Below are positions 7,837-16,336 of a stretch of DNA of 37,585 nt, one piece after another. Source of the stretch: JAFGPJ01 sp964439135. GTDB lineage: Bacteria > Planctomycetota > Phycisphaerae > Sedimentisphaerales > Anaerobacaceae. A model generated the notes under the pieces. It was not told the DNA's origin. It saw only the letters and a program-made list of their open reading frames with translations, and did not search any database. The stretch is from assembly GCA_964439135.1 (NCBI GenBank), contig CAYTNN010000013.1, positions 1 through 37,585 on the forward strand, given 5' to 3'. Made by a program: the position numbers and the translations under genes. The first letter of the stretch is position 1; the number at the start of each line of letters is the position of its first letter.

Positions 7837-9282
7837 TTAGCCACCCCACTGCCGGATTTTGATACGTCCGCGTGTGATCTCTATTAGGCCCTCATTATCA
7901 TATTCGTCCCAAATCGTGACCCAGATGCTGTCAGGGTTCTCGGATATCTCGACCATGAAATAGTACTCTCCCGTGCCGTTGATGTTCCCCACGCCGAAAA
8001 ACCATGCCGAGTTCTCATCATCTGAGATAACAAGCCAGTCAAATTCGGTGGCACGGAACTTGTTATCGCCCCATCTGAATCGCATTCGGCCGACGGGATC
8101 GCCTCCTGCCCACTGCCTGATGACAAATCCAAAGAACGCTTTATCACAGGGCCCTCCCTCTTCCGGGAACCAACCTGCGCCCGTGACGAGATTGCAGGAT
8201 TCAGGATCGTACACCGCCGCATAAGCCGTGCTGGATGCCTCTCCGCCATTCTGGTCGGTAACTGTTACCGTGACGGTATACACGCCCGTCGTGGTGTACG
8301 TATGCGAACCGGTCACGCTCATTTCCGATTCGTTCACAACGCCGGACTCTGGCGTGCCCCCCTCTTCCCAAACAATAGTCGCCGTGTGTGTTCCGCCATC
8401 GGCATCGCTAAACATCGCCGTCACCGTAGTCGGTGAACCTAACGGCGTTGGTTCGATCGTGATTTCCGTGATCTCTGGCGCCGCCAGAATCCGCAGCGTC
8501 ATAGTGTCTGAGGCCTCAAGAAGCTCGCCAGTCGTCTCCCTTACCTCCAGCGTGAGCGTATGGTCCCCAGCCGAGAATGGGTCCAGTGTCGATAGATCGA
8601 GATACGCTTGTGGCGGGGTCGACACGGCAGTCCAATCTAGCAGCACCGTCTCACCTTCGAGCCAGCGGTACTCAATAGGCTCATCTTCCGGATCGCTCGC
8701 TTGTCCCAAGACAATGGTTGTGTCCTGTTCACTGCTGTCAATCGGGTGGATCTTTCCCCCGGCACCTATCAGGCCTTCTTGGCCGGCAATTGCCATAGGT
8801 GGCAAATTAGTTGTACCTGGGGGAGCCAGAAGAATCGGAACGTCGCTCAAGAACAACAGATTGATTGGATCGCCGTTTTCATACTCGCCGGTAAGCGTGC
8901 CACTACCCCCACCGGGCGTCCAACTGCCATCCTCAATTGTTCCAGTATCTACTGCAAAATCCGTCCCATAGACTGTTACGACTGCAGCAGGCGGGCCGGT
9001 AAATACTGCAACAAAGAATCCAGGACCAACATTACCGCCCCGAATATTAACCGCGCTGCCGTCGAAGGCATAGATGCCATAGCCGGCATAAGCTCCTGTA
9101 TCCAGATTTGCTATCCCATAGACATTTAAGAAACCACCTACATCATAATTGATATCCCACTCTTCTCCAGCAGGAACTGTCACATCAGCTTGGATAGGTG
9201 GCGCGGCACACAGTACAGCCGCAATAACAGCCCATAAAATTGTTGAAAAACCTACATTTTTACATTTTTTTGTACTTTCCAT
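7837..9282 (-). CDS. Secreted protein with shared N-terminal domain and PKD-like domain
   Basis: Start ATG at 9282 is chosen because GAGGAGTG lies six bases upstream; the longer frame to 9297 lacks one. A signal peptide (STILWAVIAAVLCAAPPIQA) is followed by the same domain of about 130 residues as its neighbour (ANLDTGAYAGYGIYAF, VVTVYGTDFAVD, LTGEYENGDPINLLFLSD). Then two beta-sandwich units: one with EDEPIEYRWLEG and a PKD-like one with GSHTYTTTGVYTVTVTVTD near residues 335-353. The C terminus (FRWGDNKFRATEFDWLVIS) resembles a post-PKD tail seen in surface proteins. Likely extracellular and structural or adhesive. No enzyme motif seen. A strong terminator follows. Confidence 0.75.
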   Translation of the reverse strand: MESTKKCKNVGFSTILWAVIAAVLCAAPPIQADVTVPAGEEWDINYDVGGFLNVYGIANLDTGAYAGYGIYAFDGSAVNIRGGNVGPGFFVAVFTGPPAAVVTVYGTDFAVDTGTIEDGSWTPGGGSGTLTGEYENGDPINLLFLSDVPILLAPPGTTNLPPMAIAGQEGLIGAGGKIHPIDSSEQDTTIVLGQASDPEDEPIEYRWLEGETVLLDWTAVSTPPQAYLDLSTLDPFSAGDHTLTLEVRETTGELLEASDTMTLRILAAPEITEITIEPTPLGSPTTVTAMFSDADGGTHTATIVWEEGGTPESGVVNESEMSVTGSHTYTTTGVYTVTVTVTDQNGGEASSTAYAAVYDPESCNLVTGAGWFPEEGGPCDKAFFGFVIRQWAGGDPVGRMRFRWGDNKFRATEFDWLVISDDENSAWFFGVGNINGTGEYYFMVEISENPDSIWVTIWDEYDNEGLIEITRGRIKIRQWGG

Positions 9283-9667
9283 AATTTCACTCCTCAAAAA
9301 AATTAATAAAACGATTCTTGTTCCGATAACTAGAATGTAGAGGTTCGTAAGATGTTTTGCAAGGAAATTTTGTTGACGGTGACAACCTTATGGCACTCCG
9401 TCCTAAAAAAACTGCTGAAAAAACGAAAAATCGCGTTTTTTAAGGCTAATAACGTGGATTCTCGCCATGAAGAGCAGCCGGAATCCACGTGGGACACTAA
9501 ACGCAGATATTATAGGTCGTTACGGCCTGTTTTCACCACTTTTTTAACAAAAAAAAAGATTTTCAACAACTGCGCTGTCTGGAAAAAAACCGGAGTTTCC
9601 CGGCAAAGTCGGCATTCATAATAGTCGATAAAGTACATAAATACTGTAGTTTCTATCTTTATTAAGA
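9283..9667. other. Divergent intergenic region with a long-loop hairpin
   Basis: This lies between a minus-strand secreted-protein gene and a plus-strand pilin gene, so it should hold promoters for both. ACGTGGATTC at 9452-9461 pairs with GAATCCACGT at 9481-9490 around a 19-base loop. An open frame at 9352-9621 shows no coding character. No known riboswitch class is recognised. Confidence 0.4.
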
Positions 9668-10180
9668 ATGGGAACAATGAAAAAAAAGGGCTTTACACTC
9701 GTTGAATTGATAATTGTGGTAACAATTTTAGGCATCATGGCGGCGATTGTTATACCCACCTTCCAGGGCAATGTTGTAACCGCCAAGGATTCAGCTTCCA
9801 AAACCAATCTTATGACAATTCGAACCCAGATCGAACTTTACAAGATACAACACAACGGATATCCGCCGGGATATATTAGTGGCGCCGGTGTCCCTATCGC
9901 AACTGTGCCGCTTCAACTGACTAAAACCACGACTGTGGCCGGCCAGCCTTCGGGCAGCACCGTTCCTTCCGTTCCATTCCTCTATGGGCCTTATTTAAAG
10001 ATTATCCCGCAAAATCCTTTCAACAAGCTCTCGACCATTACCGAGGTGGCCGAGGCGACCGCCTTTTCCGCCGCGGTGGACGGCACATCCAGCGGATGGC
10101 TGTATAAAAAAGAGACCGCCGAGATCGCGATGAACTGGACCGGCACCGACAGCGAGAGTGTCAATTATTACGATTATTAA
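9668..10180 (+). CDS. Type IV pilin / type II secretion pseudopilin-like protein
   Basis: 170 residues. The N terminus KKKGFTLVELIIVVTILGIM is a textbook class III prepilin signal: a short basic leader, cleavage after glycine, methylated phenylalanine and glutamate at +5. The segment to about residue 35 is the hydrophobic alpha-helix. The rest (IELYKIQHNGYPP, PYLKIIPQNPFN, GWLYKKETAEIAMNW) resembles major pseudopilin GspG-like proteins. ATG 9677 is an equally likely start; neither site has a good ribosome binding site. It stands alone and converges on the pilT operon with a 31-base gap. It would be processed by a prepilin peptidase and assembled into a pilus or pseudopilus. Confidence 0.85.
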   Translation: MGTMKKKGFTLVELIIVVTILGIMAAIVIPTFQGNVVTAKDSASKTNLMTIRTQIELYKIQHNGYPPGYISGAGVPIATVPLQLTKTTTVAGQPSGSTVPSVPFLYGPYLKIIPQNPFNKLSTITEVAEATAFSAAVDGTSSGWLYKKETAEIAMNWTGTDSESVNYYDY

Positions 10181-10211
10181 TGCGGTTAATACGCGCCTAA
10201 GCCGGGAGCCG

Positions 10212-11108
10212 CTACCAGGGGAAATAGCAGATATAGTGCCGGTAGAACAAACCTATCGAGCGCATAGCGATAATCGCCAGCGCCTGGACGGCGAGATTTG
10301 CCAGCAGGTGTAGTCCGATAACGAGATTGTCGCTGCCGATGAGCCTGCCGTAGCCGATGGTTCTCAATTGCAGCTCCCATGCTAATAAGAACAGGCCCGC
10401 TACGAGAAGGTAAGGCCAAAAAGCCCTCACGATAGGCTTGAAAATATAATCCGGCCGGAACACCATCAATACATCCCCGCCCGCCGAGAAGGTCAGAATG
10501 GCCATCGGAAAAGCAAAGAGCCCGACAATGCTCAACACGTACGATACGACGCCGGTGCTTCGCGATATCGATATGAAAATAATGCTGGGCAGCAGGACGG
10601 CAAAAAGTCCGACCGCAAAAATGGTCAAAGACTTGATAACATTCCAGATATAGCCGAACAGTCCGCCCATATAGACGTCCGGCAGCTCATCGGTCTCGTT
10701 CGCCGTCGTGCAGATGATTTCCATATAATACCAGAACAAACATCCCCACGCCGACAATGTTACTACCAGGCCGACCGGAGCATGAACCCTGAACATGCCC
10801 ATCGTAAAGGAGTAATCCGTGTGGCCCGTAAAGAACTTAAAGCACACCGCGGCGGTAACAAAAACCAGCCCGGTTGCATTCTGCGGCCTGACAAACAGCT
10901 TCCAGCTATCAATAAATACCGCGCGATAAAAACCGGGCACCGGATCGGCTTTTTCCGCGGGCGGCTCGACCTTTTTGGGCGTCTCTTTGTCCCTGGATGG
11001 AATGATGAATCGTTGCCCGCAAGAAGTGCATCGCGCCTGCCTGCCGCTGTATTTGTCGGCAAAGGCAATCAGCTCATCACAATTCGGGCAGTTGAAGCGA
11101 ACCGTCAT
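10212..11108 (-). CDS. Zinc-ribbon polytopic membrane protein (paralog B of the operon)
   Basis: 298 residues. The first 40 residues hold a zinc ribbon of the MJ0042 type, with CPNC near 8-11 and CTSC near 28-31. After a charged linker comes a membrane domain with about six hydrophobic segments, starting FYRAVFIDSWKLF and ending RSIGLFYRHYICYFPW. The same layout and C-terminal motif occur at 12321-13232, 31044-32225 and, without the ribbon, at 32276-33022. It is the last gene of the pilT operon, six bases after the stop of the preceding gene. I do not recognise a characterised family; DUF4013-like proteins are comparable in shape. Membrane location is clear, function unknown. Confidence 0.75.
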   Translation of the reverse strand: MTVRFNCPNCDELIAFADKYSGRQARCTSCGQRFIIPSRDKETPKKVEPPAEKADPVPGFYRAVFIDSWKLFVRPQNATGLVFVTAAVCFKFFTGHTDYSFTMGMFRVHAPVGLVVTLSAWGCLFWYYMEIICTTANETDELPDVYMGGLFGYIWNVIKSLTIFAVGLFAVLLPSIIFISISRSTGVVSYVLSIVGLFAFPMAILTFSAGGDVLMVFRPDYIFKPIVRAFWPYLLVAGLFLLAWELQLRTIGYGRLIGSDNLVIGLHLLANLAVQALAIIAMRSIGLFYRHYICYFPW

Positions 11109-11114
11109 AATAAG

Positions 11115-11669
11115 TTACTTTATAGATAATATCCCCCGTTCCACCATCCTTCTTGTCAATGCCGGAATATGCTTGCGAAGCCGCGCTCGCGAGTACGGAT
11201 CCAGATACTGGAGAATAAGCCCAAGATGTTGCGGCGAAAATATCCTCCCGGTATTTTCCTTATTAAACAGCGCCATCCGGTCAATGATCGCATCGAGACG
11301 CGCCGTCTGTTCCCGTGCCGACAGACTCTCAAACTCGTCTATTCGCTGACTGACCATCGGCCCAATTACCGGCAGCACATTCTCCATTAACTTCCGGCGC
11401 TGTGACTCCGGAATTTTTGGATTGTAAAGAAGCGTCAGCATCGGCGTCTCGCTGTAAGATTGACGTATCTCCTCGATATACTGCTGTTTATCCTCCATGC
11501 CCATTCTGACGAATTTTTCCGAGGCGAGGTATTCGACGGTCTTCTCCGGCGAATTCACATCGAATGCAGGCGGCCTCGAACCAGATCGCCCCCACAGGCC
11601 GAGACCACAGATAACCACAATCGGCACTGCGGCGAAAGAAGCGATAACAATCTTCCTTTTACCTGTCAT
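11115..11669 (-). CDS. Membrane-anchored protein of unknown function in the pilT operon
   Basis: 184 residues. A single N-terminal hydrophobic segment (KIVIASFAAVPIVVICGLGLW) acts as a signal anchor; the remaining 155 residues are helical, charged and without cysteines, probably facing the periplasm. No known domain is recognised. The start overlaps the stop of the prepilin gene as ATGA at 11666-11669, with GGAG upstream, which points to translational coupling and hence a linked function. The next gene begins six bases after its stop. It could be a pilus-assembly accessory protein, but that rests only on context. Confidence 0.65.
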   Translation of the reverse strand: MTGKRKIVIASFAAVPIVVICGLGLWGRSGSRPPAFDVNSPEKTVEYLASEKFVRMGMEDKQQYIEEIRQSYSETPMLTLLYNPKIPESQRRKLMENVLPVIGPMVSQRIDEFESLSAREQTARLDAIIDRMALFNKENTGRIFSPQHLGLILQYLDPYSRARLRKHIPALTRRMVERGILSIK

Positions 11670-12223
11670 ATTCCCGTCTCCATAAGATCTCCCACATGCC
11701 CGTCGCCGAAAAGGAAATTGATAGCCCCGCGCTGGCCCTGTCGGTTATGGAAAGGCCCGAAATCGAACAGCACCGGAATATTGGCCTCGCCCCAGTTCTT
11801 GCCCATAAAAGTATCGTCAACTCGCTTGCCGCGTACAAAGTGCGGATATTCATAGCTGCTGCCTTCGGTTTCGAAGTAGTTTTTCTGCCGGTCCGCCGGA
11901 CAACGCATAGCCTTTTTGTTCTTCAAATAAGGCAGCAGAACATCCGTAATGCAGGGCAGATTCGGCTCTTCGGAAGGAAGCTGGGCCGCGACCGGCATCG
12001 TTTCATCGTTGTCGTCTACATACATCCGCAACGCCATCCCTATCCCGCGCAACTGGCTCCGGCACGCCGTCCGATGCGCAAGGATTCTCACTTTGCCCAG
12101 AACCGGCGTCAAAATCGAAATCAAAAGCGCAATAGTCGCTATTACAACCAACAGCTCGACGAGCGTGAATCCGCCCCCGCCCCCATTAAATCTTCCGAAA
12201 GTTTCTGACCTCACGTTGTCCAT
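11666..12223 (-). CDS. DUF1559-like prepilin with H-x-DG tail
   Basis: 185 residues. GGGGGFTLVELLVVIATIAL near residues 15-34 is a prepilin cleavage and methylation site followed by the hydrophobic helix. The C-terminal NFLFGDGHVGDL is the FGDGH motif typical of the planctomycete prepilin-like proteins found in large numbers in these genomes. Middle block MRCPADRQKNYFETEGSSYEYP also fits. The leader before the glycines is unusually long, and the initiation site lacks a ribosome binding site, so an internal start cannot be excluded. It lies between the two zinc-ribbon membrane protein genes and overlaps the next gene by four bases. Likely a minor pseudopilin. Confidence 0.8.
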   Translation of the reverse strand: MDNVRSETFGRFNGGGGGFTLVELLVVIATIALLISILTPVLGKVRILAHRTACRSQLRGIGMALRMYVDDNDETMPVAAQLPSEEPNLPCITDVLLPYLKNKKAMRCPADRQKNYFETEGSSYEYPHFVRGKRVDDTFMGKNWGEANIPVLFDFGPFHNRQGQRGAINFLFGDGHVGDLMETGI

Positions 12224-12320
12224 ATTCTATCAAAGTATCTTGTTGTTCGATTCTATCTTCACATTACCCGCTAAACGATAACTCGTCAAGCTCACGTAAT
12301 TAGCACGGCTTTCGAACCGT

Positions 12321-13232
12321 TCACCACGGCAGCAGGCAACTATAGTGGCGGAAAAACAACCCGACCGACCGCATCGCAAACAGAGCGATTGCCTGAACAG
12401 TCAGATTCAGCAACAAATGGCCTCCTGTTGTCGCGGCAGGAGACTGGCCCGAATACTGGCTCGCCTGCATCTGGAGCACGGCAGCGGCGCCAAGCAGCAC
12501 GGCCGTCACCAGATAAGGCTTGAACGCCCTGGATATCGTAACCAGAAAATAATCGGGCCTCAGCAACGTCAGGTCTTTGCCTATCGCCGCCGTCAGGATA
12601 GCTATAGGAAATAGAAACAGCCCGGCGAACATAAGAGCATACAGAAGCACGGGCAATTCGGCATCCATCCAACTCGAGATTAAAGCCGCAATAAGGTACG
12701 GCGATTCCACTACCAGCAGTATTATAATAAATGTATATACGGATTTAGCAATGCGCCAGAGCAAACCGTAGAATCCTCCGACAATTATATCCGGCAGCTT
12801 TTCCTGCTCGAAAGCGGTGGTGTAGATTATCTCCATGTAATACCAGAACAGAAATCCCCATACCGATACATGCAGAATCCATCCGAAGGGCAGCGGAAAG
12901 TCGAAAGTTGCAGCACGCCCCGGTATCGTGAGAGTGTAATTCATGCCGGCCGTGAAAAACTTCAAACAAACCGCCATCGCAATGAATACCAGGCCGGTGA
13001 TATTTTCCTCGGTTGTAAAAAGCCGCCAACTGTCAACAAACACCGCCCGGTAAAAGCCGGGCAGCGGCTCGGCCTTCTCTTTGGGGGCTTTTATTTTCTT
13101 CAGTTTTTCTTCGTCTCCGGAAGGGATGATAAATTGCTGGCCGCAGGTCGTGCAGTGTGCCCGTTTTCCACGGTGTTCGTCGGCAAAGGCAATCAGCTCA
13201 TTGCAACTGGGGCAGTTGAATCGGATCGTCAT
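12321..13232 (-). CDS. Zinc-ribbon polytopic membrane protein (paralog A of the operon)
   Basis: 303 residues. The zinc ribbon has CPSC near 8-11 and CTTC near 28-31 with the same spacing as in the gene at 10212-11108. A lysine and proline rich linker leads to a membrane domain beginning FYRAVFVDSWRLF with about six hydrophobic segments and ending RSVGLFFRHYSCLLPW. Sequence similarity to paralog B extends over the full length, so the two arose by duplication. It follows pilT by 61 bases and precedes the prepilin by 97 bases on the same strand. The ribbon suggests nucleic acid or protein contact at the membrane, which is inference; no catalytic motif is seen. Confidence 0.75.
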   Translation of the reverse strand: MTIRFNCPSCNELIAFADEHRGKRAHCTTCGQQFIIPSGDEEKLKKIKAPKEKAEPLPGFYRAVFVDSWRLFTTEENITGLVFIAMAVCLKFFTAGMNYTLTIPGRAATFDFPLPFGWILHVSVWGFLFWYYMEIIYTTAFEQEKLPDIIVGGFYGLLWRIAKSVYTFIIILLVVESPYLIAALISSWMDAELPVLLYALMFAGLFLFPIAILTAAIGKDLTLLRPDYFLVTISRAFKPYLVTAVLLGAAAVLQMQASQYSGQSPAATTGGHLLLNLTVQAIALFAMRSVGLFFRHYSCLLPW

Positions 13233-13293
13233 CTTACGGCATTGCTTTTGTTATTAAATATATTTCGCGCGGTCCGTATCACACCGGCTTAGC

Positions 13294-14430
13294 TTAGAAC
13301 TGCTGCATGGCGTCCGTAAAGCTCTTGATATTATTGGCCCATTTTTTCGCCTCAAGCAGATCGATCTTATCGTCCTTGACGAGCATTGCCAGGTGCTTTT
13401 CCATCGTAATCATTTTTTCATCGGGCTTGTTTCGGGTTTTCGTCTGCAACTGCGAGTACATCTGCTCGGTTTTGCCGGTGCGTATCAGGTTCGCGCAGGC
13501 GTAGTTGTTGTTAAGGATTTCCATCGCCACAATTCTTCCGCTCGCGTCTTTTTTGGGTATGAGTTTCTGGCTGATGATATAGGCCAGACCAAGTGAGAGC
13601 TGGTTTCGCACCTCGGCCTGTCTGCCGGAGTCGAAATAATCCAGGATCCGCGTAATCGTACCGGTCGCATCGCGCGTATGCAGCGTGGAGAAGACAAGGT
13701 GCCCGGTCTCGGCGGCCATCAGCGTCATTGCAATCGTCTCGGTATCGCGCATCTCGCCGACAAAGATGACGTCGGGGTCCTGCCGAAGCATCTCTCTGAG
13801 TCCCCCATGAAAGGATTTGACGTCCCTGCCCACCTCACGCTGCGAGATCATCGAGAATTTCTGCGGAAAGAGGTACTCGATAGGGTCTTCCACGCTCATA
13901 ATCCGGCAGGCAGTTTTTTCGCTGATTCGAGCGATCAGCGAGGCAATGGTTGTGGATTTGCCTGCTCCCGTGATTCCGGTCATAAGAACCAGGCCGTGCT
14001 TGCGATTGATGATGTCATGCCAGACGTTATTAGGAAAACCAATGTCCTCTACTTGCGGAATATCCATCGACAGCGCGCGGATTGCCCCGGCAAGGCCGTC
14101 GTTTTCCATGAAGATGTTGATTCTAAACTGCAGCGTGCCGAGCCGGTAGGAGCAGTCCACACTGCGCTGAGTCTTGAGCTTCGTCAGATTGTCGTCACTC
14201 ATAAGCGGATAGATGAGCTGCTTGGCTATATCGGCTGTTACATTCGGGCCTTTGAGTTTCACCAGACTTCCGTCGACGCGATAGGCGGGCGGCGCACCGA
14301 CCTTTATATGCAGGTCTGAGACCCGCAACGCACCGTGCTTTTCGAAGTATTCCAGCATATCGAGAATGCTGAACTTATCATGCTCGGCGGTCGGATAGAC
14401 CTTTGCCGTTACCGAAAATTCTTCTGCCAT
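13294..14430 (-). CDS. pilT: Type IV pilus retraction ATPase PilT
   Basis: 378 residues from ATG 14430, which is preceded by GGAGGT at ideal spacing; ATG 14442 would place the start before that site. The N-terminal PAS-like region (SDLHIKVGAPPAYRVDG) is followed by Walker A GITGAGKST near residues 152-160, the Asp box VEDPIEYLF, Walker B VIFVGEMRD and the His box GHLVFSTLHTRD. These are the PilT/GspE motifs; AVR-containing length and the absence of a long N1 domain favour PilT/PilU over PilB. The protein is a cytosolic hexamer that depolymerises pili. It heads a minus-strand operon with two zinc-ribbon membrane proteins and a prepilin. PilB and PilC are not in the window. Confidence 0.9.
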   Translation of the reverse strand: MAEEFSVTAKVYPTAEHDKFSILDMLEYFEKHGALRVSDLHIKVGAPPAYRVDGSLVKLKGPNVTADIAKQLIYPLMSDDNLTKLKTQRSVDCSYRLGTLQFRINIFMENDGLAGAIRALSMDIPQVEDIGFPNNVWHDIINRKHGLVLMTGITGAGKSTTIASLIARISEKTACRIMSVEDPIEYLFPQKFSMISQREVGRDVKSFHGGLREMLRQDPDVIFVGEMRDTETIAMTLMAAETGHLVFSTLHTRDATGTITRILDYFDSGRQAEVRNQLSLGLAYIISQKLIPKKDASGRIVAMEILNNNYACANLIRTGKTEQMYSQLQTKTRNKPDEKMITMEKHLAMLVKDDKIDLLEAKKWANNIKSFTDAMQQF

Positions 14431-14442
14431 ATTTACCTCCAT

Positions 14443-14771
14443 TGGAGTAAGTCGTTCGCCGGCAGCACTTTGTTAATCGAAAAAAACGCCCTTTTACCCG
14501 ACCCTGCCGGAGCCTGTTGATAGTATATCCCCACAACCGCCCCAAAGCAAAGGCCAAATTCCTAACTAACGCTGACACCACACAGCAGAGACTTTTTTTC
14601 TTTGCTTTTCAAATAAAATGGTCTATATTGAAATCGTTTAGTTTATTTCGCTGGCTGTGGTGTGCAGTTCGAGTAAAGGGCTGCAGTTACGAGAGTGATC
14701 GCCGAACCATGCGACAATTTCGGGCAGCAGGTTAAGAAATATAAGTCATTTTCAAGGAAGGAAAAACAGAT
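14443..14771. other. Divergent intergenic region upstream of pilT and a small gene
   Basis: It should hold the promoter of the pilT operon on the minus strand and of the small lysine-rich gene on the plus strand. A G-rich stretch at about 14640-14740 could fold but matches no RNA family I know. No protein gene seen. Confidence 0.35.
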
Positions 14772-14879
14772 ATGGGCGATAAGGGAAAAAAAGATAAAGG
14801 CAAAAAGGAAATACAGAAAAAGGCCAAGCTTAATCCAAAGGAAAAACGAAAGCTGAAAAAAGATAAGAAGAATGCATAA
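14772..14879 (+). CDS. Small lysine-rich hypothetical protein
   Basis: 35 residues, beginning MGDKGKKDKGKKEIQKKAK and ending with a KEKRKLKKDKK tract: about half the residues are lysine. A purine-rich GGAAGG-type site lies upstream at about 14756-14761. Very short basic proteins with the same MGDKGxKDK start occur in unrelated bacteria, which supports that it is a real gene. It may bind nucleic acid or ribosomes, but this is only inferred from charge. Eight further bases downstream lies another tiny frame, not called. Confidence 0.6.
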   Translation: MGDKGKKDKGKKEIQKKAKLNPKEKRKLKKDKKNA

Positions 14880-15019
14880 ATGCCCGGCGGTGGACACGGC
14901 TAAAAAAGCCATTGACGATGCGGCAGATATTGCTTTTTTCGCTTGCTAAAATTGTAGAGAAGTCCCACCAGAAGCATTAGCAGTTGTGTTGTATCGATAT
15001 CCTTTCGCCTGCACAATTC

Positions 15020-16294
15020 CTATCCTTTTACAACCTCATGCTTTTTAATGAAATCCGGGTCAATATCAACGCCTAAACCCGGACCGGTGGGAACTTTAAT
15101 CTTTCCATCCACGACGGACAGGGGCGATGTTTTACATTCGAATTGCACATTCGTGTTTAATCCTTTGAATTCGTGATGAGCAGACGCATTGGGAAGGGCG
15201 GATACGAAGTGTATCATGTATAGGTATCCGAGTCCTCCACCGGACATGTGCGGCGTACAATCTTTTCCGAATGCCTGTGCCATAAGTGCCACTTTCATCG
15301 AACGAATCATTCCGCCGAAATAATAAGTATCAGGTTGAACAATTTGAAGGCCGTCATTGGCAATAAGCCAGCGAAATCCGTGAAGGCTGTACTCCTGCTC
15401 GCCGCCGGCAACCGGGATCATCAGTGCATCGGCGACCTCTTTGGTCTCTTCATACCAGTCGAAAAGAACAGGTTCTTCAAAAAAACCATAGCGGTACTCT
15501 TCCAGCAATTTACCGACGCGTATCGCCTCATCAACCGAGTAAAAACCATTTGCATCGGCATACAAAGCCATCTTATCGCCAAATGTTTCACGGATGAGTG
15601 GAATCATTGTTTCGGTCCTTCCTTTTGGACCTACGGCAGTAATATCCTTCGTCATGAACATAAGTCCGCCGACTTTAATCTTAAGTGCATGGGCGTTATA
15701 TTCCGCGACATCCCTTTTTATCAGTTCCAGCGACTCGGCTACGGATTTTTCACGGTATTCTGTAGCCTGGTATACCGCTACGCGTGGATGGTGGATTTCT
15801 CCGATCAACTGGCCGATGGACTTGTTAGCAATACGTCCCAGCATATCGAGAATCGCAAACTCGATAGTGGCCAGGGGTATCCCGATCGCCAGGCCGCTCA
15901 ATCTGAAGTTGAGATTGTATATGTACACCTTCTCAAGCAGCAGGTCCAGATCGCATGCGTCTTTATCAATAAAGAAAGCTTGCAGCGTATTGGTAAAAAT
16001 CGGATAGAGCGTCCTCATCGTGCCGTGACCAACCGAAATACCTTCGGCGCCGTCAGCAGAACGCACCCGGCACAAAAAACTGTTCTTATAACGAAGCAAT
16101 TCGACGCTCTTAATGATCACGGGTCTGGCAAACAGCTCCTTTTTCAGTACCGGCTGTTTAAGTATTTCATCGAGCCTAGCGTAATCAGCTCTCTGGGAAG
16201 CCGAGCCGACTCCCTGAGCTTCGGAGCCGGGCAATGCGGCGGCAAGACCACCGGCAAGAGAAGTGCTTATAAAGTTTCGACGAGTTGTTCTCAT
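15020..16294 (-). CDS. Tat-exported enolase-superfamily enzyme (mandelate racemase/muconate lactonizing group)
   Basis: About 424 residues from ATG 16294, chosen because the Tat motif TTRRNFISTS then sits at the N terminus; ATG 16336, directly after the upstream stop, would add 14 residues. The fold is recognised from ALKIKVGG (the lysine pair of the racemase subgroup), YADANGFYS and FFEEPV (metal ligands), VAGGEQEYS (third ligand) and CTPHMSGGG (late histidine). The enzyme should abstract the alpha proton of a carboxylic acid sugar, as sugar acid dehydratases do. The Tat signal is unusual for this superfamily but common for planctomycete carbohydrate enzymes. It is coupled to a Nudix gene upstream. 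Substrate unknown. Confidence 0.85.
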   Translation of the reverse strand: MRTTRRNFISTSLAGGLAAALPGSEAQGVGSASQRADYARLDEILKQPVLKKELFARPVIIKSVELLRYKNSFLCRVRSADGAEGISVGHGTMRTLYPIFTNTLQAFFIDKDACDLDLLLEKVYIYNLNFRLSGLAIGIPLATIEFAILDMLGRIANKSIGQLIGEIHHPRVAVYQATEYREKSVAESLELIKRDVAEYNAHALKIKVGGLMFMTKDITAVGPKGRTETMIPLIRETFGDKMALYADANGFYSVDEAIRVGKLLEEYRYGFFEEPVLFDWYEETKEVADALMIPVAGGEQEYSLHGFRWLIANDGLQIVQPDTYYFGGMIRSMKVALMAQAFGKDCTPHMSGGGLGYLYMIHFVSALPNASAHHEFKGLNTNVQFECKTSPLSVVDGKIKVPTGPGLGVDIDPDFIKKHEVVKG

Positions 16295-16336
16295 AATAAA
16301 ATTCCCACTTTCTGCAACAGCTAAGGACTTACTCAT

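Noticed and set aside
9352..9621. 89-codon open frame between secreted-protein and pilin genes
   Set aside because: Composition is driven by A-runs, it spans a hairpin, and no ribosome binding site or family resemblance is seen.
13678..14319. Long open frame antisense to pilT
   Set aside because: It is the shadow of a GC-rich coding region; the sense strand has all PilT motifs.
14640..14740. Possible signal recognition particle or regulatory RNA
   Set aside because: No match to the conserved loop sequences of known RNAs could be found by eye.
15248..16324. 358-codon frame antisense to the enolase-superfamily gene
   Set aside because: No family resemblance and histidine/glutamine-rich reading typical of antisense shadows.
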